From Bacillus sp. AFS029637 (lineage in GTDB: Bacteria > Bacillota > Bacilli > Bacillales > Bacillaceae_G), in the NCBI RefSeq assembly GCF_002584985.1, contig NZ_NUPZ01000030.1, positions 1 to 58,130 of the forward strand: a stretch of DNA of 58,130 nucleotides, written 5' to 3'. Of the stretch, positions 23,424 to 37,266 are shown piece after piece; the first letter of the stretch is position 1; the number at the start of each line of letters is the position of its first letter. A model generated the notes under the pieces. It worked only from the letters and a program-made list of their open reading frames with translations. It did no database searches and was not told the DNA's origin. The translations under genes and the position numbers were made by a program.

Positions 23424-24056
23424 TTATTTGCTAACCTTCACAGCGCCTTGAACAACTACAAGAGATTTCTTAGCACCTGGAACGTTACCTTTTACTAATA
23501 ATAAGTTGCGCTCAGTGTCAACTTGAACGATTTCTAAGTTTTGGATAGTAACTTGGTCTCCACCCATACGTCCAGCAAGTTTTTTGCCTTTGAATACACG
23601 GTTCGGAGCAACTGGGCCCATTGAACCTGGACGACGGTGATAGCGAGAACCATGAGACATAGGTCCGCGAGATTGTCCGTGGCGTTTGATAACACCTTGG
23701 AAACCTTTACCTTTAGAAATTCCTGTTACATCAACGATTTCACCTGTAGCGAATACGTCAACTTTTACCTCTTGACCAACCTCTAATCCGTCCACGTCTG
23801 CATCGCGGATTTCGCGAATGAAGCGCTTAGGAGTTGTAGATGCTTTAGCAGTGTGGCCTTGTTCAGGTTTGTTAGTTAACTTTTCACGTTTATCTTCAAA
23901 TCCTAACTGAATTGCGTTGTAGCCATCAGTTTCAGTTGTTTTCTTTTGAAGAACAACGTTTGGATTAGCAGCGATAACTGTTACTGGGATTAACTCACCG
24001 TTCTCAGCAAATACTTGAGTCATACCGATCTTTCTTCCTAAGATTCCTTTGGTCAT
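23424..24056 (-). CDS. rplC: 50S ribosomal protein L3
   Basis: L3, 210 aa, is an early-assembly protein whose central extension reaches the peptidyl-transferase centre. [20 protein letters not shown], the [21 protein letters not shown] loop and the [24 protein letters not shown] segment are conserved. GGAGGTG precedes the ATG; it is 34 bases after rpsJ. Confidence 0.97.
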
Positions 24057-24090
24057 GAGTTACACCTCCTACATTTTTAAGTTATATAAA

Positions 24091-24527
<437 letters not shown>

Positions 24528-24533
24528 TTGTCT

Positions 24534-24562
24534 ATTATACAATGTTATTCGTCTAGATGCAA
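24534..24562 (-). promoter_or_regulatory. S10 superoperon promoter P2
   Basis: Minus strand TTGCAT (24557-24562), 17-base spacer, perfect TATAAT (24534-24539). Confidence 0.85.
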
Positions 24563-24601
24563 GCATCTTTTTGTTTGCATCTGCTTTTCTCTACTTTTGC
24601 T

Positions 24602-24630
24602 ATTATACATGGCACTTTAAAGAATTTCAA
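24602..24630 (-). promoter_or_regulatory. S10 superoperon promoter P1
   Basis: Minus strand TTGAAA (24625-24630), 17-base spacer, perfect TATAAT (24602-24607), with an A/T-rich upstream region. Tandem with P2, 68 bases apart. Confidence 0.85.
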
Positions 24631-24750
24631 GTTTTCATCTACTAGAATTCTTTTTACAGTTTCTGGGTTTTGTTTTATTGATTTTATATACTATAGAAGA
24701 AACTCGCCAAAACGAAAAAATGTTATCTTGTTTCTTATATAAACACAAAC

Positions 24751-24784
24751 AAAAAACCCAAGGGAAAATCCCTTGGGTTTTTTT
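24751..24784 (-). terminator. Terminator after tuf (str operon)
   Basis: A 12-bp perfect stem (24754-24765 with 24769-24780) and a three-base loop; A and T runs on both sides make it symmetrical, and on the minus strand the T run follows. Confidence 0.95.
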
Positions 24785-24797
24785 ATATCAGTTAAGA

Positions 24798-25985
<1,188 letters not shown>

Positions 25986-26030
25986 TCTAAATTCCTCCTT
26001 AGTTTATATAGGTTATTTTATATTTAGACT

Positions 26031-26058
26031 AGAAAGTGAAACTTGCGTCCCACTTTCT
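26031..26058 (-). promoter_or_regulatory. Hairpin in the tuf leader
   Basis: AGAAAGTG and CACTTTCT form an 8-bp perfect stem with a 12-base loop between the tuf promoter and its ribosome site. No T run; role unknown. Confidence 0.5.
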
Positions 26059-26073
26059 AAGCTTACATAAGTA

Positions 26074-26102
26074 GTTATACTCGAACAATCGATAAAAATC
26101 AA
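26074..26102 (-). promoter_or_regulatory. Promoter of tuf
   Basis: Minus strand TTGATT (26097-26102), 17-base spacer, TATAAC (26074-26079). The -35 directly abuts the fusA stop codon. Confidence 0.65.
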
Positions 26103-28181
26103 TTATTCACCTTTATTTTTTTTGATAATTTCTTCAGAAACAGACTTTGGTACTTCTTCATAGTGGTCAAACACCATAGAGAATGTTCCGCGTCCTTGAG
26201 TGTTAGAACGTAATGACGTTGCATAACCGAACATTTCAGAAAGTGGAACCATAGCGCGAACAACTTGTGCGTTACCGCGAGCTTCCATACCTTCTACACG
26301 TCCACGACGAGATGTTACGTCACCCATAATGTCTCCCATGTACTCTTCAGGAATTACAACTTCAACTTTCATCATTGGCTCAAGAATTACTGGGCTACAT
26401 TTAGAAACCGCAGCTTTAAGTGCCATAGATGCAGCGATTTTGAACGCCATCTCAGATGAATCGACATCATGGTAAGATCCGTCAACTAATGCAGCTTTAA
26501 TGTCAACTAGTGGATAACCAGCTAGTACACCATTTTTAAGTGCATCTTCAAGACCTGCTCCAACAGCTGGGATGTATTCACGAGGAACTACACCACCGAC
26601 GATCTTGTTTTCGAATTCGAATCCTTTACCTTCTTCGTTAGGTTCAAACTCAATCCAAACGTGACCGAATTGTCCACGTCCACCAGATTGACGAGCGAAC
26701 TTACCTTCAACTTTCGCAGCAGCGCGGAAAGTCTCACGGTATGCTACCTGAGGAGCACCAACGTTTGCTTCAACTTTGAATTCACGGCGCATACGGTCAA
26801 CGATGATATCAAGGTGAAGTTCACCCATACCAGCGATGATTGTTTGGCCAGTTTCTTGGTCAGTGTGAGCACGGAATGTTGGATCTTCTTCAGAAAGCTT
26901 AGATAATGCTGTACCCATTTTATCTTGGTCAGCTTTAGATTTTGGTTCGATAGCTACAGAGATAACTGGCTCTGGGAATTCCATAGACTCAAGGATAACA
27001 AGGCTCTTCTCGTCACAAAGAGTATCACCAGTAGTAGTATCTTTTAAACCTACAGCAGCAGCGATATCACCAGCGTAAACTGTTGAAATCTCTTCACGGC
27101 TGTTAGCGTGCATTTGTAGGATACGACCTACACGCTCACGCTTACCTTTAGTTGAGTTTTTCACGTATGATCCAGAGTTTAACACACCAGAGTACACACG
27201 GAAGAACGTTAACTTACCAACATAAGGGTCAGTCATGATTTTGAATGCTAAAGCTGCGAATGGTTCTTCATCGCTAGACTTACGTTCTACCACTTCATCT
27301 GTATCCGGAAGAGTACCTTTGATAGCAGGTACGTCTAATGGAGATGGTAGGTAGTCGATAACTGCGTCTAACAGAATTTGAACACCTTTATTTTTGAATG
27401 CAGAACCACAGATTACTGGGAAGAATTCTACAGAAGTTGTAGCCTTACGGATACCAGCTTTAAGCTCTTCTACAGTGATTTCTTCACCTTCTAGGTACTT
27501 CATCATCATTTCTTCATCAAGCTCAGCTACCGCTTCAATAAGCTTTCCACGGTATTCTTCAGCTAGTTCTTTGTGCTCTTCAGGAATTTCAACACGTTGA
27601 ATGTCTGTTCCTAAATCGTTACCGTACATGTAAGCACATTCTTCAACAAGGTCAATGATACCATTGAACTCATCTTCAGCACCGATTGGTAACTGAATTG
27701 GGTGTGCGTTTGCTTGTAAACGATCGTGGATTGTTCCTACAGAGTATAAGAAATCTGCACCGATTTTATCCATTTTGTTAACGAATACGATACGAGGTAC
27801 GCCGTAAGTAGTAGCCTGACGCCAAACAGTTTCTGTTTGTGGTTCTACACCAGATTGCGCATCAAGTACTGCTACCGCGCCATCAAGTACGCGTAAAGAA
27901 CGTTCTACTTCTACTGTGAAGTCTACGTGTCCTGGAGTGTCAATGATGTTTACACGGTGACCTTTCCATTGTGCTGTAGTTGCAGCAGAAGTAATTGTGA
28001 TACCACGCTCTTGCTCTTGCTCCATCCAGTCCATCTGAGATGCACCTTCGTGAGTTTCACCGATTTTATGAATACGTCCTGTGTAATACAGAATACGCTC
28101 AGTTGCTGTTGTTTTACCAGCATCGATGTGAGCCATGATACCAATATTACGAGTGTTTTCTAAAGAGAACTCTCTTCCCAT
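26103..28181 (-). CDS. fusA: Elongation factor G
   Basis: EF-G, 692 aa, drives translocation on the ribosome. G-domain motifs AHIDAGKT (17-24), DTPGHVDF and NKMDKIGAD are present, followed by domains II-V with the conserved GRGQFGHVW and RGNAQVV segments. The ATG at 28181 follows GGAAGGAG; the longer in-frame extension to 28244 would start within A/T-rich noncoding sequence. A 208-base gap to rpsG contains hairpins (for example GGAGAGG paired with CCTCTCC near 28310-28330) and a weak TGGACA-18-TATAAA promoter-like match. Confidence 0.98.
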   Translation of the reverse strand: MGREFSLENTRNIGIMAHIDAGKTTATERILYYTGRIHKIGETHEGASQMDWMEQEQERGITITSAATTAQWKGHRVNIIDTPGHVDFTVEVERSLRVLDGAVAVLDAQSGVEPQTETVWRQATTYGVPRIVFVNKMDKIGADFLYSVGTIHDRLQANAHPIQLPIGAEDEFNGIIDLVEECAYMYGNDLGTDIQRVEIPEEHKELAEEYRGKLIEAVAELDEEMMMKYLEGEEITVEELKAGIRKATTSVEFFPVICGSAFKNKGVQILLDAVIDYLPSPLDVPAIKGTLPDTDEVVERKSSDEEPFAALAFKIMTDPYVGKLTFFRVYSGVLNSGSYVKNSTKGKRERVGRILQMHANSREEISTVYAGDIAAAVGLKDTTTGDTLCDEKSLVILESMEFPEPVISVAIEPKSKADQDKMGTALSKLSEEDPTFRAHTDQETGQTIIAGMGELHLDIIVDRMRREFKVEANVGAPQVAYRETFRAAAKVEGKFARQSGGRGQFGHVWIEFEPNEEGKGFEFENKIVGGVVPREYIPAVGAGLEDALKNGVLAGYPLVDIKAALVDGSYHDVDSSEMAFKIAASMALKAAVSKCSPVILEPMMKVEVVIPEEYMGDIMGDVTSRRGRVEGMEARGNAQVVRAMVPLSEMFGYATSLRSNTQGRGTFSMVFDHYEEVPKSVSEEIIKKNKGE

Positions 28182-28389
28182 TTGGTGTCTTGCTCCTTCC
28201 ATATATGGATTGGATTTTTTTATTTTAAGTAGCAAAAAAGCCACTTTATATTGTTACACATGTCAGTATGTCCAGTACTCTCATTATGTAAAACGAGCGC
28301 CCAACGAAAGGGAGAGGCATTCTCCCTCTCCACACTTCCATAAGCGACAAATAAAGCGGTTTATGCTTACATTTATTTTACGTTGAATC
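28182..28389 (-). promoter_or_regulatory. Structured rpsG-fusA intergenic region
   Basis: The 208-base spacer holds one G/C-rich hairpin (about 28311-28332) and a second, AAGTGGC with GCTACTT around a six-T loop (about 28226-28246), close to the fusA ribosome site. No gene is visible. It may adjust the fusA level relative to rpsL-rpsG. Confidence 0.4.
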
Positions 28390-28875
<486 letters not shown>

Positions 28876-28889
28876 TCATTTTAAAGTTA

Positions 28890-29312
28890 TTATTTTTTAG
28901 CAGGTTTTGGTCTCTTAGTACCATATTTAGAACGTCCTTGCATACGTTTGTCAACACCAGCTGTGTCAAGCGCACCACGAACGATGTGGTAACGTACCCC
29001 CGGTAAATCCTTTACACGACCACCGCGAATTAATACTACGCTATGCTCTTGTAGGTTATGACCGATACCTGGGATGTAAGCTGTAACCTCGATACCGTTT
29101 GTTAAACGTACACGAGCGTATTTACGTAACGCTGAGTTAGGTTTCTTTGGAGTCATTGTACCAACACGAGTACATACACCACGTTTTTGAGGTGCAGAGA
29201 TATCAGTTGATTTTTTCTTTAAAGAGTTGAACCCTTTGTTTAACGCAGGTGATTTAGATTTCCATACTTTATCAGTACGACCATTTCTCACTAATTGGTT
29301 AATAGTAGGCAT
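28890..29312 (-). CDS. rpsL: 30S ribosomal protein S12
   Basis: S12, 140 aa, sits at the decoding site. The [15 protein letters not shown] and [17 protein letters not shown] stretches, where streptomycin-resistance changes arise, look wild type (both key Lys present). The ATG at 29312 is preceded by GAAGGGAGG; seven upstream in-frame codons are unconserved. The 114-base gap to ybxF carries a long hairpin. Confidence 0.97.
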   Translation of the reverse strand: MPTINQLVRNGRTDKVWKSKSPALNKGFNSLKKKSTDISAPQKRGVCTRVGTMTPKKPNSALRKYARVRLTNGIEVTAYIPGIGHNLQEHSVVLIRGGRVKDLPGVRYHIVRGALDTAGVDKRMQGRSKYGTKRPKPAKK

Positions 29313-29381
29313 TTGATTATCCTCCCTTCGCATGTTTGTATGACCACATATCCAGGTGGTTCATTATTAGTTGAAAACAAA

Positions 29382-29422
29382 GTTTTTGCAAGGGAGAGCA
29401 AATGCTCTCTCCTCACAAAAAC
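29382..29422 (-). promoter_or_regulatory. Long hairpin between ybxF and rpsL
   Basis: On the minus strand GTTTTTG (29416-29422) pairs with CAAAAAC (29382-29388), enclosing GGAGAG-type and CTCTCC-type arms and an inner AGC-ATTT-GCT loop: a roughly 41-base stem-loop. No T run follows, so it may be a leader element or a weak terminator. Confidence 0.5.
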
Positions 29423-29426
29423 AGTT

Positions 29427-29675
29427 TTAACTTATTATTCCTATTGCTGAAGCTCCCACTTGAATCCCCGAAACTTTTCCAAGTTTACGAACTGATTCAA
29501 CTTTTGTTATAGGTATGTTATGTTGCAATGCATTACGAATGATAACATTGGTTAACCGCATATCAGCATCTTCTGCGATGACAACTTCTTTAACTATACC
29601 GTTTTTGATTGCCTCCAATGTACGTTTATGACCAACGACTACATTTTCAGCATTTGACACTTTTTGATAAGACAT
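29427..29675 (-). CDS. rplGB: L7Ae/L30e-family K-turn RNA-binding protein
   Basis: This 82-aa protein (YbxF in B. subtilis) belongs to the L7Ae family that binds kink-turn RNA and associates with ribosomes. The family signature with AEDADMRLTNVIIRNALQHNIPI and the Gly-rich VSGIQVGASAIGII end are visible. The start at 29675 has GGAGG eight bases upstream; eleven extra in-frame residues upstream are unconserved. It leads the str operon. Confidence 0.92.
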   Translation of the reverse strand: MSYQKVSNAENVVVGHKRTLEAIKNGIVKEVVIAEDADMRLTNVIIRNALQHNIPITKVESVRKLGKVSGIQVGASAIGIIS

Positions 29676-29716
29676 ATAAATATCCTCCAAAGCATCGTTC
29701 AGGAGCAACCTTGCTT

Positions 29717-29746
29717 ATAGTAACATTTTGACTCATACAATGTCAA
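29717..29746 (-). promoter_or_regulatory. Promoter of the str operon
   Basis: Minus strand TTGACA (29741-29746), 18-base spacer, TACTAT (29717-29722), between rpoC and ybxF. Consensus -35, fair -10. Confidence 0.7.
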
Positions 29747-29788
29747 CTAGGATTAACTGTTTTTATACAAAATTTACGACGGAAAATT

Positions 29789-32700
29789 TTACTGTTCCAC
29801 ATAAACTTCATCGTTTTCTACATTCATGTCATCTTGCGTTGTTTTTACAAGATCCACTTTGCGATAACGATTCATACCTGTTCCAGCAGGAACAAGTTTA
29901 CCGATAATAACATTTTCTTTCAATCCTAGAAGTTCATCGCGTTTACCTTTAATTGCTGCATCAGTTAAGACACGAGTTGTTTCTTGGAACGATGCTGCAG
30001 ATAAGAATGAATCTGTTTCAAGTGAAGCTTTTGTAATACCAAGTAGAACAGGTCTAGCTGTTGCTGGTTGTTTACCTTGCAGTAACACCTTCGCATTCGC
30101 ATCAGTAAACTGATGGATATCTAGTAACGTTCCTGGTAATACATCTGTTTCACCTGCATCACTTACACGAACTTTACGTAGCATTTGACGTACCATTACT
30201 TCTACGTGTTTGTCACCAATTTCTACCCCTTGCATACGGTATACTTTTTGAACTTCACGTAATAAGTATTCTTGAACTGCTGTAATGTCCGTTACTTTTA
30301 GTAATTCTTTCGGATCAATAGAACCTTCTGTTAACTCTTTACCGTGGCTAATTGGCTGTCCTAGAGTTACTTTCAAACGAGCACCGTAAGGAATAGCATA
30401 CGTACGAGCTTCTACTTCACCCTGTACAACTACTTCTTGGCGATCTTTAACATCGTTGATCGCTGCGATAACACCGTCGATTTCACTGATAACTGCCTGA
30501 CCTTTCGGATTACGAGCTTCGAAGATCTCTTGGATACGAGGTAAACCTTGAGTGATATCATCTCCGGCAACCCCACCTGTATGGAACGTACGCATCGTTA
30601 ACTGTGTACCTGGCTCACCGATAGATTGAGCTGCGATAATACCTACCGCTTCTCCTACTTCTACGTCTGTACCAGTTGCTAAGTTACGACCGTAACACTT
30701 CTTACATACACCATGGCGAGTGTTACACGTAAACGCTGAACGAATGTTTACAGTTTCAACACCCGAATTTTCAACGATATGAGCGATATCTTCAGTAATT
30801 AATTGATTTTCACCAACTAATACTTCACCTGTTTCAGGATGTTTTACAGTTTTTCTTGCAAAACGTCCAACAAGACGATCATATAAAGACTCAATAACTT
30901 CATTACCCTCTTTAATCGCACCAATTAGTAAACCACGATCTGTTCCACAATCGTCTTCACGAACGATTACATCTTGTGCAACGTCAACTAGACGACGTGT
31001 TAAGTAACCAGAATCGGCAGTTTTAAGTGCTGTATCGGCAAGACCTTTACGCGCACCATGCGTAGAGATGAAGTACTCAAGTACTGTTAAACCTTCACGG
31101 AAACTTGATTTGATCGGAAGTTCGATAATACGACCAGATGGATTGGCCATCAGACCACGCATACCAGCAAGCTGAGTAAAGTTCGATGCGTTACCACGGG
31201 CACCGGAATCACTCATCATGAAGATCGGGTTGCGTTTATTCAAGGACTTCATCAGTTTTCCTTGGATAACATCTTTTGCATTACTCCAAATAGAGATAAC
31301 GCGATCGTAACGTTCTTCTTCCGTGATTAAACCGCGACGGAATTGTTTAATTACATTATCTACTTTTGCTTGTGCTTCGTGGAGAATTTCATCTTTTTCA
31401 CCTAATACAAGAATGTCAGATACCCCAACTGTAATACCAGCTTTTGTAGAGTACTTAAATCCTAGGTTTTTCATACGGTCAAGCATGCGAGATGTTTCTG
31501 TAATTTGGAAACGTTTGAACACTTCCGCAATGATGTTTCCAAGGATCTTCTTGCTAAATGGTGCCACTTCTTCGCGACTAGCAATAATCTCTTTAATGTT
31601 CGCACCTTTTTCAACGAAGTATTTCGCTGGTGTTTCTTTTTCAAGGTTTGAGTTTGTTGGTTCGTTAATATAAGGGAACGACTCTGGTAAGATTTCGTTA
31701 AATATTAATTTACCAACTGTTGTTAATAGAAGCATACCTTTTTGCTCTTCAGTAAATGTTGCATTGTTTACTGCGCTTGCAGCAACTGCAACACGTGTGT
31801 GCAGATGTACATATCCATTTTGATATGCAAGTAATGCTTCATTTGCATCTTTGAAGACCATACCTTCACCGATTGCACCTTCACGCTCAAGTGTTAAGTA
31901 GTAGTTACCTAATACCATATCCTGAGATGGAGTAACAACTGGTTTTCCGTCTTTTGGATTCAAGATGTTTTGTGCCGCTAACATAAGAAGACGAGCTTCT
32001 GCTTGCGCTTCTGATGATAATGGAACGTGAACCGCCATTTGGTCACCGTCAAAGTCAGCGTTGTATGCAGTACATACAAGTGGGTGAAGACGGATTGCGC
32101 GACCTTCTACTAATGTAGGTTCAAACGCCTGGATACCAAGACGGTGAAGTGTTGGTGCGCGGTTTAGAAGTACTGGATGCTCTTTGATCACAGATTCTAA
32201 AACGTCCCAAACTTCAGGTTGTACACGCTCGATTTTACGTTTCGCACTCTTAATATTGTGTGCTAATCCTTTTTCAACTAACTCTTTCATAACGAAAGGT
32301 TTGAACAGTTCAAGCGCCATTTCTTTCGGTAATCCACATTGATACATCTTTAAGTTCGGTCCTACAACGATTACAGAACGGCCAGAGTAGTCAACACGTT
32401 TACCTAATAAGTTTTGACGGAAACGTCCTTGTTTACCTTTAAGCATGTGAGATAGTGATTTTAATGGACGGTTACCTGGTCCAGTTACTGGACGGCCACG
32501 ACGACCATTATCGATTAATGCGTCTACAGCTTCTTGTAACATACGTTTTTCGTTTTGAACGATGATGCTTGGTGCACCTAAGTCCAATAGACGTTTTAAA
32601 CGGTTGTTACGGTTAATTACACGACGGTATAAGTCGTTTAAGTCAGAAGTAGCAAAACGTCCACCATCTAACTGTACCATTGGGCGTAGTTCTGGTGGGA

Positions 32701-33400
32701 TAACTGGTAGAACATCTAAGATCATCCAAGATGGTTCATTTCCAGAGTTACGGAATGCTTCTAATACTTCTAGACGTTTAATAGCACGAGTACGGCGTTG
32801 TCCTTGTGCTGTTTTTAATTCTTCTTTTAAGAAGTCTACTTCTTTATCTAAATCGATATCTTGTAGTAGCTTTTTAATCGCTTCTGCACCCATAGCAGCT
32901 TGGAATGTGCTACCATATCGATCACGATATGCACGGTATTCTTTTTCAGAAAGTAATTGCTTCTTATCAAGTGGTGTATCTCCACTTTCTGTTACAACAT
33001 AAGAAGCGAAATAAATTACTTCTTCAAGCGCGCGAGGGGACATGTCTAAGACAAGTCCCATGCGGCTCGGGATACCTTTGAAATACCAAATATGAGATAC
33101 AGGAGCAGCTAATTCGATATGACCCATACGTTCACGACGTACTTTTGCACGCGTTACTTCAACGCCACATCGATCACAAACTACACCTTTATAACGTACA
33201 CGTTTGTATTTTCCGCAATGACATTCCCAGTCCTTTTGTGGTCCGAAAATACGTTCACAGAACAAGCCATCTTTTTCAGGCTTTAACGTACGATAGTTAA
33301 TAGTTTCTGGTTTCTTAACTTCACCGTATGACCAAGAACGAATCTTGTCAGGTGAAGCAAGTCCAATCTTCATATATTCAAAGTTATTTACATCTATCAA
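29789..33400 (-). CDS. rpoC: RNA polymerase beta' subunit
   Basis: RpoC, 1203 aa, carries the catalytic magnesium triad Asp449, Asp451 and Asp453 in NADFDGD. An N-terminal zinc site has four cysteines (CHC, then CDRC, near residues 60-78), and a second lies in the CGTDRG / [11 protein letters not shown] region (about 810-900). Trigger-loop and bridge-helix stretches are complete ([16 protein letters not shown]). Translation starts with TTG at 33400, eight bases after GGGAGG. It is 37 bases downstream of rpoB. Confidence 0.99.
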   Translation of the reverse strand: MIDVNNFEYMKIGLASPDKIRSWSYGEVKKPETINYRTLKPEKDGLFCERIFGPQKDWECHCGKYKRVRYKGVVCDRCGVEVTRAKVRRERMGHIELAAPVSHIWYFKGIPSRMGLVLDMSPRALEEVIYFASYVVTESGDTPLDKKQLLSEKEYRAYRDRYGSTFQAAMGAEAIKKLLQDIDLDKEVDFLKEELKTAQGQRRTRAIKRLEVLEAFRNSGNEPSWMILDVLPVIPPELRPMVQLDGGRFATSDLNDLYRRVINRNNRLKRLLDLGAPSIIVQNEKRMLQEAVDALIDNGRRGRPVTGPGNRPLKSLSHMLKGKQGRFRQNLLGKRVDYSGRSVIVVGPNLKMYQCGLPKEMALELFKPFVMKELVEKGLAHNIKSAKRKIERVQPEVWDVLESVIKEHPVLLNRAPTLHRLGIQAFEPTLVEGRAIRLHPLVCTAYNADFDGDQMAVHVPLSSEAQAEARLLMLAAQNILNPKDGKPVVTPSQDMVLGNYYLTLEREGAIGEGMVFKDANEALLAYQNGYVHLHTRVAVAASAVNNATFTEEQKGMLLLTTVGKLIFNEILPESFPYINEPTNSNLEKETPAKYFVEKGANIKEIIASREEVAPFSKKILGNIIAEVFKRFQITETSRMLDRMKNLGFKYSTKAGITVGVSDILVLGEKDEILHEAQAKVDNVIKQFRRGLITEEERYDRVISIWSNAKDVIQGKLMKSLNKRNPIFMMSDSGARGNASNFTQLAGMRGLMANPSGRIIELPIKSSFREGLTVLEYFISTHGARKGLADTALKTADSGYLTRRLVDVAQDVIVREDDCGTDRGLLIGAIKEGNEVIESLYDRLVGRFARKTVKHPETGEVLVGENQLITEDIAHIVENSGVETVNIRSAFTCNTRHGVCKKCYGRNLATGTDVEVGEAVGIIAAQSIGEPGTQLTMRTFHTGGVAGDDITQGLPRIQEIFEARNPKGQAVISEIDGVIAAINDVKDRQEVVVQGEVEARTYAIPYGARLKVTLGQPISHGKELTEGSIDPKELLKVTDITAVQEYLLREVQKVYRMQGVEIGDKHVEVMVRQMLRKVRVSDAGETDVLPGTLLDIHQFTDANAKVLLQGKQPATARPVLLGITKASLETDSFLSAASFQETTRVLTDAAIKGKRDELLGLKENVIIGKLVPAGTGMNRYRKVDLVKTTQDDMNVENDEVYVEQ

Positions 33401-33437
33401 GGGGCCTACCTCCCTTTTAGTCTACAGGTTATCCCAA

Positions 33438-36400
33438 TTATTCCTTAGTTGTCTCCACTTCGACATTCAATTTATCTGCTGATTGATGATCATCGTCATC
33501 TTCCGTATCACGCATTTCAATTTCTGTATCGTCGCTAGACATCATTTTAACGTCCATACCTAAACTTTGCAGCTCTTTAATCAATACTTTGAATGATTCA
33601 GGAACGCCTGGTTCTGGAACATTTTCGCCTTTAACAATTGCTTCATACGTCTTAACACGTCCAACAACATCATCAGACTTCACTGTTAAGATTTCTTGAA
33701 GAGTATAAGCAGCACCGTAAGCTTCAAGTGCCCAAACCTCCATCTCACCGAAACGCTGTCCACCGAACTGAGCTTTACCTCCAAGAGGCTGCTGCGTTAC
33801 AAGTGAGTATGGTCCAGTAGAACGAGCATGAAGTTTATCGTCAACCATGTGCGCAAGTTTGATCATATACATGACACCAACAGATACGCGGTTATCGAAT
33901 GGTTCACCAGTACGTCCGTCATACAGGATTGTTTTCGCGTCGTTTGCCATACCAGCTTCTTCAATCGTGCCCCAAACATCTTCCTCACGAGCACCATCGA
34001 ATACTGGTGTTGCAATGTGAATACCAAGGTATCTCGCTGCCATACCAAGATGAAGCTCTAATACCTGACCGATATTCATACGAGATGGTACCCCTAATGG
34101 GTTTAACATGATATCGATTGGCGTACCATCTGGTAAGTAAGGCATATCTTCTTCTGGTAAAATACGAGAGATAACACCTTTGTTACCGTGACGTCCGGCC
34201 ATTTTGTCACCTTCAGAAATTTTACGTTTTTGAACGATATATGCACGTACAAGTTGATTCACTCCTGGTGGCAATTCATCGCCATCTTCACGGTTGAATA
34301 CTTTTACGTCTAAGATAATACCGCCACCACCGTGTGGTACACGTAGTGATGTATCACGTACTTCACGTGCTTTTTCTCCAAAGATAGCATGTAATAGACG
34401 TTCTTCAGCTGTTAATTCTGTTACACCTTTAGGTGTTACTTTACCAACAAGTAAATCTCCATCTTTTACTTCCGCACCAACGCGAATGATACCGCGCTCG
34501 TCAAGGTTGCGCAATGCATCTTCCCCAACGTTTGGAATGTCACGTGTAATTTCTTCTGGTCCAAGCTTCGTATCACGAGCTTCTGACTCATATTCTTCAA
34601 TATGAATAGAAGTGTACACATCATCTTTTACAAGGCGCTCACTCATAATGATCGCATCCTCGTAGTTATAACCGTCCCAAGTCATGAAGCCAACAAGCAC
34701 GTTACGTCCAAGTGCTAGTTCGCCCAGTTCCATAGAAGGACCATCCGCAAGGATTTCACCTTTTACAACTTCGTTTCCAACACTTACGATTGGACGTTGG
34801 TTGTAACAAGTTCCTTGGTTAGAACGAATGAATTTCTGCATTTTGTAGCGATCTAAGTCGCCTTTTACTGTTTGACCGTCAACTTCTACATAGCGACGTA
34901 CCCAAACTTCACGTGCTTCTACGCGTTCAACAACACCAGGGTGTTTACAGATTACTGCAGCACCTGAGTCTTTTGCTGATACGTACTCCATACCAGTACC
35001 TACAATCGGAGATTCCGGATTCATTAACGGAACCGCCTGACGTTGCATGTTCGCTCCCATAAGTGCGCGGTTAGAGTCATCGTTTTCTAAGAACGGAATA
35101 CAAGCTGTCGCTGCCGACACTACTTGTTTTGGAGATACATCCATGTAGTCGATGCGTTCTTTATTTGTGACAATGTTTTCACCACGGAAACGAGCTACGA
35201 TATCTTCATCAAGGAATTCTCCTTCTTCAGATAGTTTCATATTCGCTTGGGCTACAACATAATTATCTTCTTCATCTGCTGTTAAGTAATCAACATGCCC
35301 TGTTACAAGACCAGTTTCTGGATCAACACGGCGGTATGGTGTTTCAATGAAACCAAACTCATTTACTTTCGCGAACGAAGATAATGAGTTAATCAAACCG
35401 ATGTTTGGTCCCTCTGGTGTTTCAATCGGACACATACGACCATAGTGAGAGTAGTGAACGTCACGCACTTCAAAGCCTGCGCGCTCACGCGTTAAACCAC
35501 CAGGTCCTAATGCAGATAGTCTTCGTTTGTGAGTTAACTCTGCTAATGGGTTTGTTTGGTCCATGAACTGAGATAACTGAGAACTTCCGAAGAACTCTTT
35601 AATAGATGCAATAACAGGACGAATATTAATTAATGCCTGTGGTGTAATTGCATTTGTATCTTGGATCGACATTCTCTCACGAACAACACGTTCCATACGA
35701 GAAAGACCGATACGGAATTGATTTTGTAATAATTCTCCAACAGAACGCAGACGACGGTTTCCTAAGTGGTCGATATCATCTGTATCCCCTACTTTGTATA
35801 GTAGGTTGAAGAAGTAACTGATAGAAGCAAGGATATCACCTGGTGTGATATGTTTAATATCACGAGTAATATTTGCGTTACCAATTACATTAATTACGCG
35901 TTCGCCTTCTGACTCAGGAGCATAAATCTTAATGGATTGCAGCTCAACATCGCCTTCTACCACTCCACCCATTGGTTTCGCTGTTTTGAATCCAATGTTT
36001 TTCTCTAAGTAAGGTAAAATGCGATCAAGTGTACGACGATCTAAGATTGTTCCTTCTGCCGCTAAAATTTCACCAGTTTCTGGATCCACTAACGTTTCAG
36101 CTAAACGTTGATTAAACAATCTGTTTTTAATGTGTAACTTTTTGTTGATCTTATAGCGACCTACATTTGCTAAATCGTAGCGCTTTGGATCGAAGAAACG
36201 AGACACAAGTAAGCTCTTAGCATTTTCTACTGTTGGTGGTTCACCAGGGCGTAGACGCTCATAAATTTCAAGCAATGCTTTTTCTGTGCTATCTGTGTTG
36301 TCTTTTTCTAATGTGTTGCTTAAGTATTCGTTATCACCTAAAAGCTCGGTGATTTCTTGATCAGAGCCAAACCCTAATGCGCGTAACAAAACAGTTACAG

Positions 36401-36971
36401 GAAGTTTACGCGTACGGTCAATACGCACATATACAACATCCTTAGCATCTGTCTCATACTCTAACCAAGCTCCGCGGTTTGGAATTACAGTAGCAGTAAA
36501 ACCACGTTTTCCGTTTTTATCCACTTTGCCACTATAGTATACGCTTGGAGAGCGAACTAACTGGGAAACGATAACACGTTCTGCACCGTTAATTACGAAT
36601 GTTCCAGTCTCTGTCATGAGTGGGAAATCTCCCATGAACACATCTTGTTCTTTTACTTCACCAGTTTCCTTGTTGATTAGACGCACTTTTACACGAAGTG
36701 GTGCTGCATACGTCACATCACGCTCTTTGCATTCGTCTACAGAGTATTTAGGTTCACCTAAGCTGTAGTCGATAAATTCAAGCGATAGATTTCCCGTAAA
36801 GTCTTCAATCGGAGAAATGTCTTGGAACATTTCTCGCAAACCCTCATCAAGAAACCACTGATAAGAAGAGGTTTGAATTTCGATAAGATTTGGTAACTCT
36901 AATACTTCACTAATACGGGCATAACTTCTTCGTTGGCGGTGGCGTCCGTATTGAACTAGTTGACCTGTCAA
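33438..36971 (-). CDS. rpoB: RNA polymerase beta subunit
   Basis: RpoB, 1177 aa, forms the active-site pincer with RpoC. I place the start at TTG (36969-36971), giving [25 protein letters not shown] sits six bases upstream and would be destroyed as a ribosome site by the longer GTG start at 36980. The rifampicin-pocket region [20 protein letters not shown] and [11 protein letters not shown] is wild type. The C-terminus is acidic (DTEDDDDHQ). A hairpin and promoter lie upstream. Confidence 0.98.
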   Translation of the reverse strand: MTGQLVQYGRHRQRRSYARISEVLELPNLIEIQTSSYQWFLDEGLREMFQDISPIEDFTGNLSLEFIDYSLGEPKYSVDECKERDVTYAAPLRVKVRLINKETGEVKEQDVFMGDFPLMTETGTFVINGAERVIVSQLVRSPSVYYSGKVDKNGKRGFTATVIPNRGAWLEYETDAKDVVYVRIDRTRKLPVTVLLRALGFGSDQEITELLGDNEYLSNTLEKDNTDSTEKALLEIYERLRPGEPPTVENAKSLLVSRFFDPKRYDLANVGRYKINKKLHIKNRLFNQRLAETLVDPETGEILAAEGTILDRRTLDRILPYLEKNIGFKTAKPMGGVVEGDVELQSIKIYAPESEGERVINVIGNANITRDIKHITPGDILASISYFFNLLYKVGDTDDIDHLGNRRLRSVGELLQNQFRIGLSRMERVVRERMSIQDTNAITPQALINIRPVIASIKEFFGSSQLSQFMDQTNPLAELTHKRRLSALGPGGLTRERAGFEVRDVHYSHYGRMCPIETPEGPNIGLINSLSSFAKVNEFGFIETPYRRVDPETGLVTGHVDYLTADEEDNYVVAQANMKLSEEGEFLDEDIVARFRGENIVTNKERIDYMDVSPKQVVSAATACIPFLENDDSNRALMGANMQRQAVPLMNPESPIVGTGMEYVSAKDSGAAVICKHPGVVERVEAREVWVRRYVEVDGQTVKGDLDRYKMQKFIRSNQGTCYNQRPIVSVGNEVVKGEILADGPSMELGELALGRNVLVGFMTWDGYNYEDAIIMSERLVKDDVYTSIHIEEYESEARDTKLGPEEITRDIPNVGEDALRNLDERGIIRVGAEVKDGDLLVGKVTPKGVTELTAEERLLHAIFGEKAREVRDTSLRVPHGGGGIILDVKVFNREDGDELPPGVNQLVRAYIVQKRKISEGDKMAGRHGNKGVISRILPEEDMPYLPDGTPIDIMLNPLGVPSRMNIGQVLELHLGMAARYLGIHIATPVFDGAREEDVWGTIEEAGMANDAKTILYDGRTGEPFDNRVSVGVMYMIKLAHMVDDKLHARSTGPYSLVTQQPLGGKAQFGGQRFGEMEVWALEAYGAAYTLQEILTVKSDDVVGRVKTYEAIVKGENVPEPGVPESFKVLIKELQSLGMDVKMMSSDDTEIEMRDTEDDDDHQSADKLNVEVETTKE

Positions 36972-37004
36972 CTGCTTCACCCCTCAAATCATGAGTATTA
37001 TAAA

Positions 37005-37024
37005 TGCACAAAAAAATTTGTGCA
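37005..37024 (-). promoter_or_regulatory. Hairpin just before rpoB
   Basis: TGCACAAA and TTTGTGCA form a perfect 8-bp stem with a four-base loop, 34 bases upstream of the rpoB TTG and within its leader. Confidence 0.5.
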
Positions 37025-37237
37025 AAATCACAAATAAATACAACTACTGCTATTCGCGTAGTCTTTTTCTCTTAAAGATAAATACGTTGAGTCTTTCTAC
37101 CTGCTCAAAAAAGAAAAATGGCTTCTATAAGAAAACCATCATTCTGTTTCATAATCTGCTGATTTTACTATCTTTTCCAAGAGAAACAAAAATATACATT
37201 TTTCTCAACGCAGAAAATCATATATTGGCATTGTATA

Positions 37238-37266
37238 ATGTTAACATAGCCAAAAATAACCGTCAA
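37238..37266 (-). promoter_or_regulatory. Putative rpoBC promoter
   Basis: Minus strand TTGACG (37261-37266), 17-base spacer, TAACAT (37238-37243). An overlapping alternative is TTAACA (37239-37244), 16 bases, TATGAT (37217-37222). Either gives a leader of about 200 bases or more in the 291-base gap between ybxB and rpoB. Confidence 0.55.

Noticed and set aside
29000-29200. Possible streptomycin-resistance change in rpsL
   Set aside because: Both key lysines in the [10 protein letters not shown] and GGRVKDLPG stretches are present.
31323-33002. Plus-strand ORFs of 116 and 146 codons opposite rpoC
   Set aside because: They lie fully inside rpoC, lack ribosome sites and are explained by the strong codon bias of the minus-strand gene.
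35360-35640. Possible rifampicin-resistance change in rpoB
   Set aside because: The pocket residues in [30 protein letters not shown] match the wild-type Bacillus sequence.
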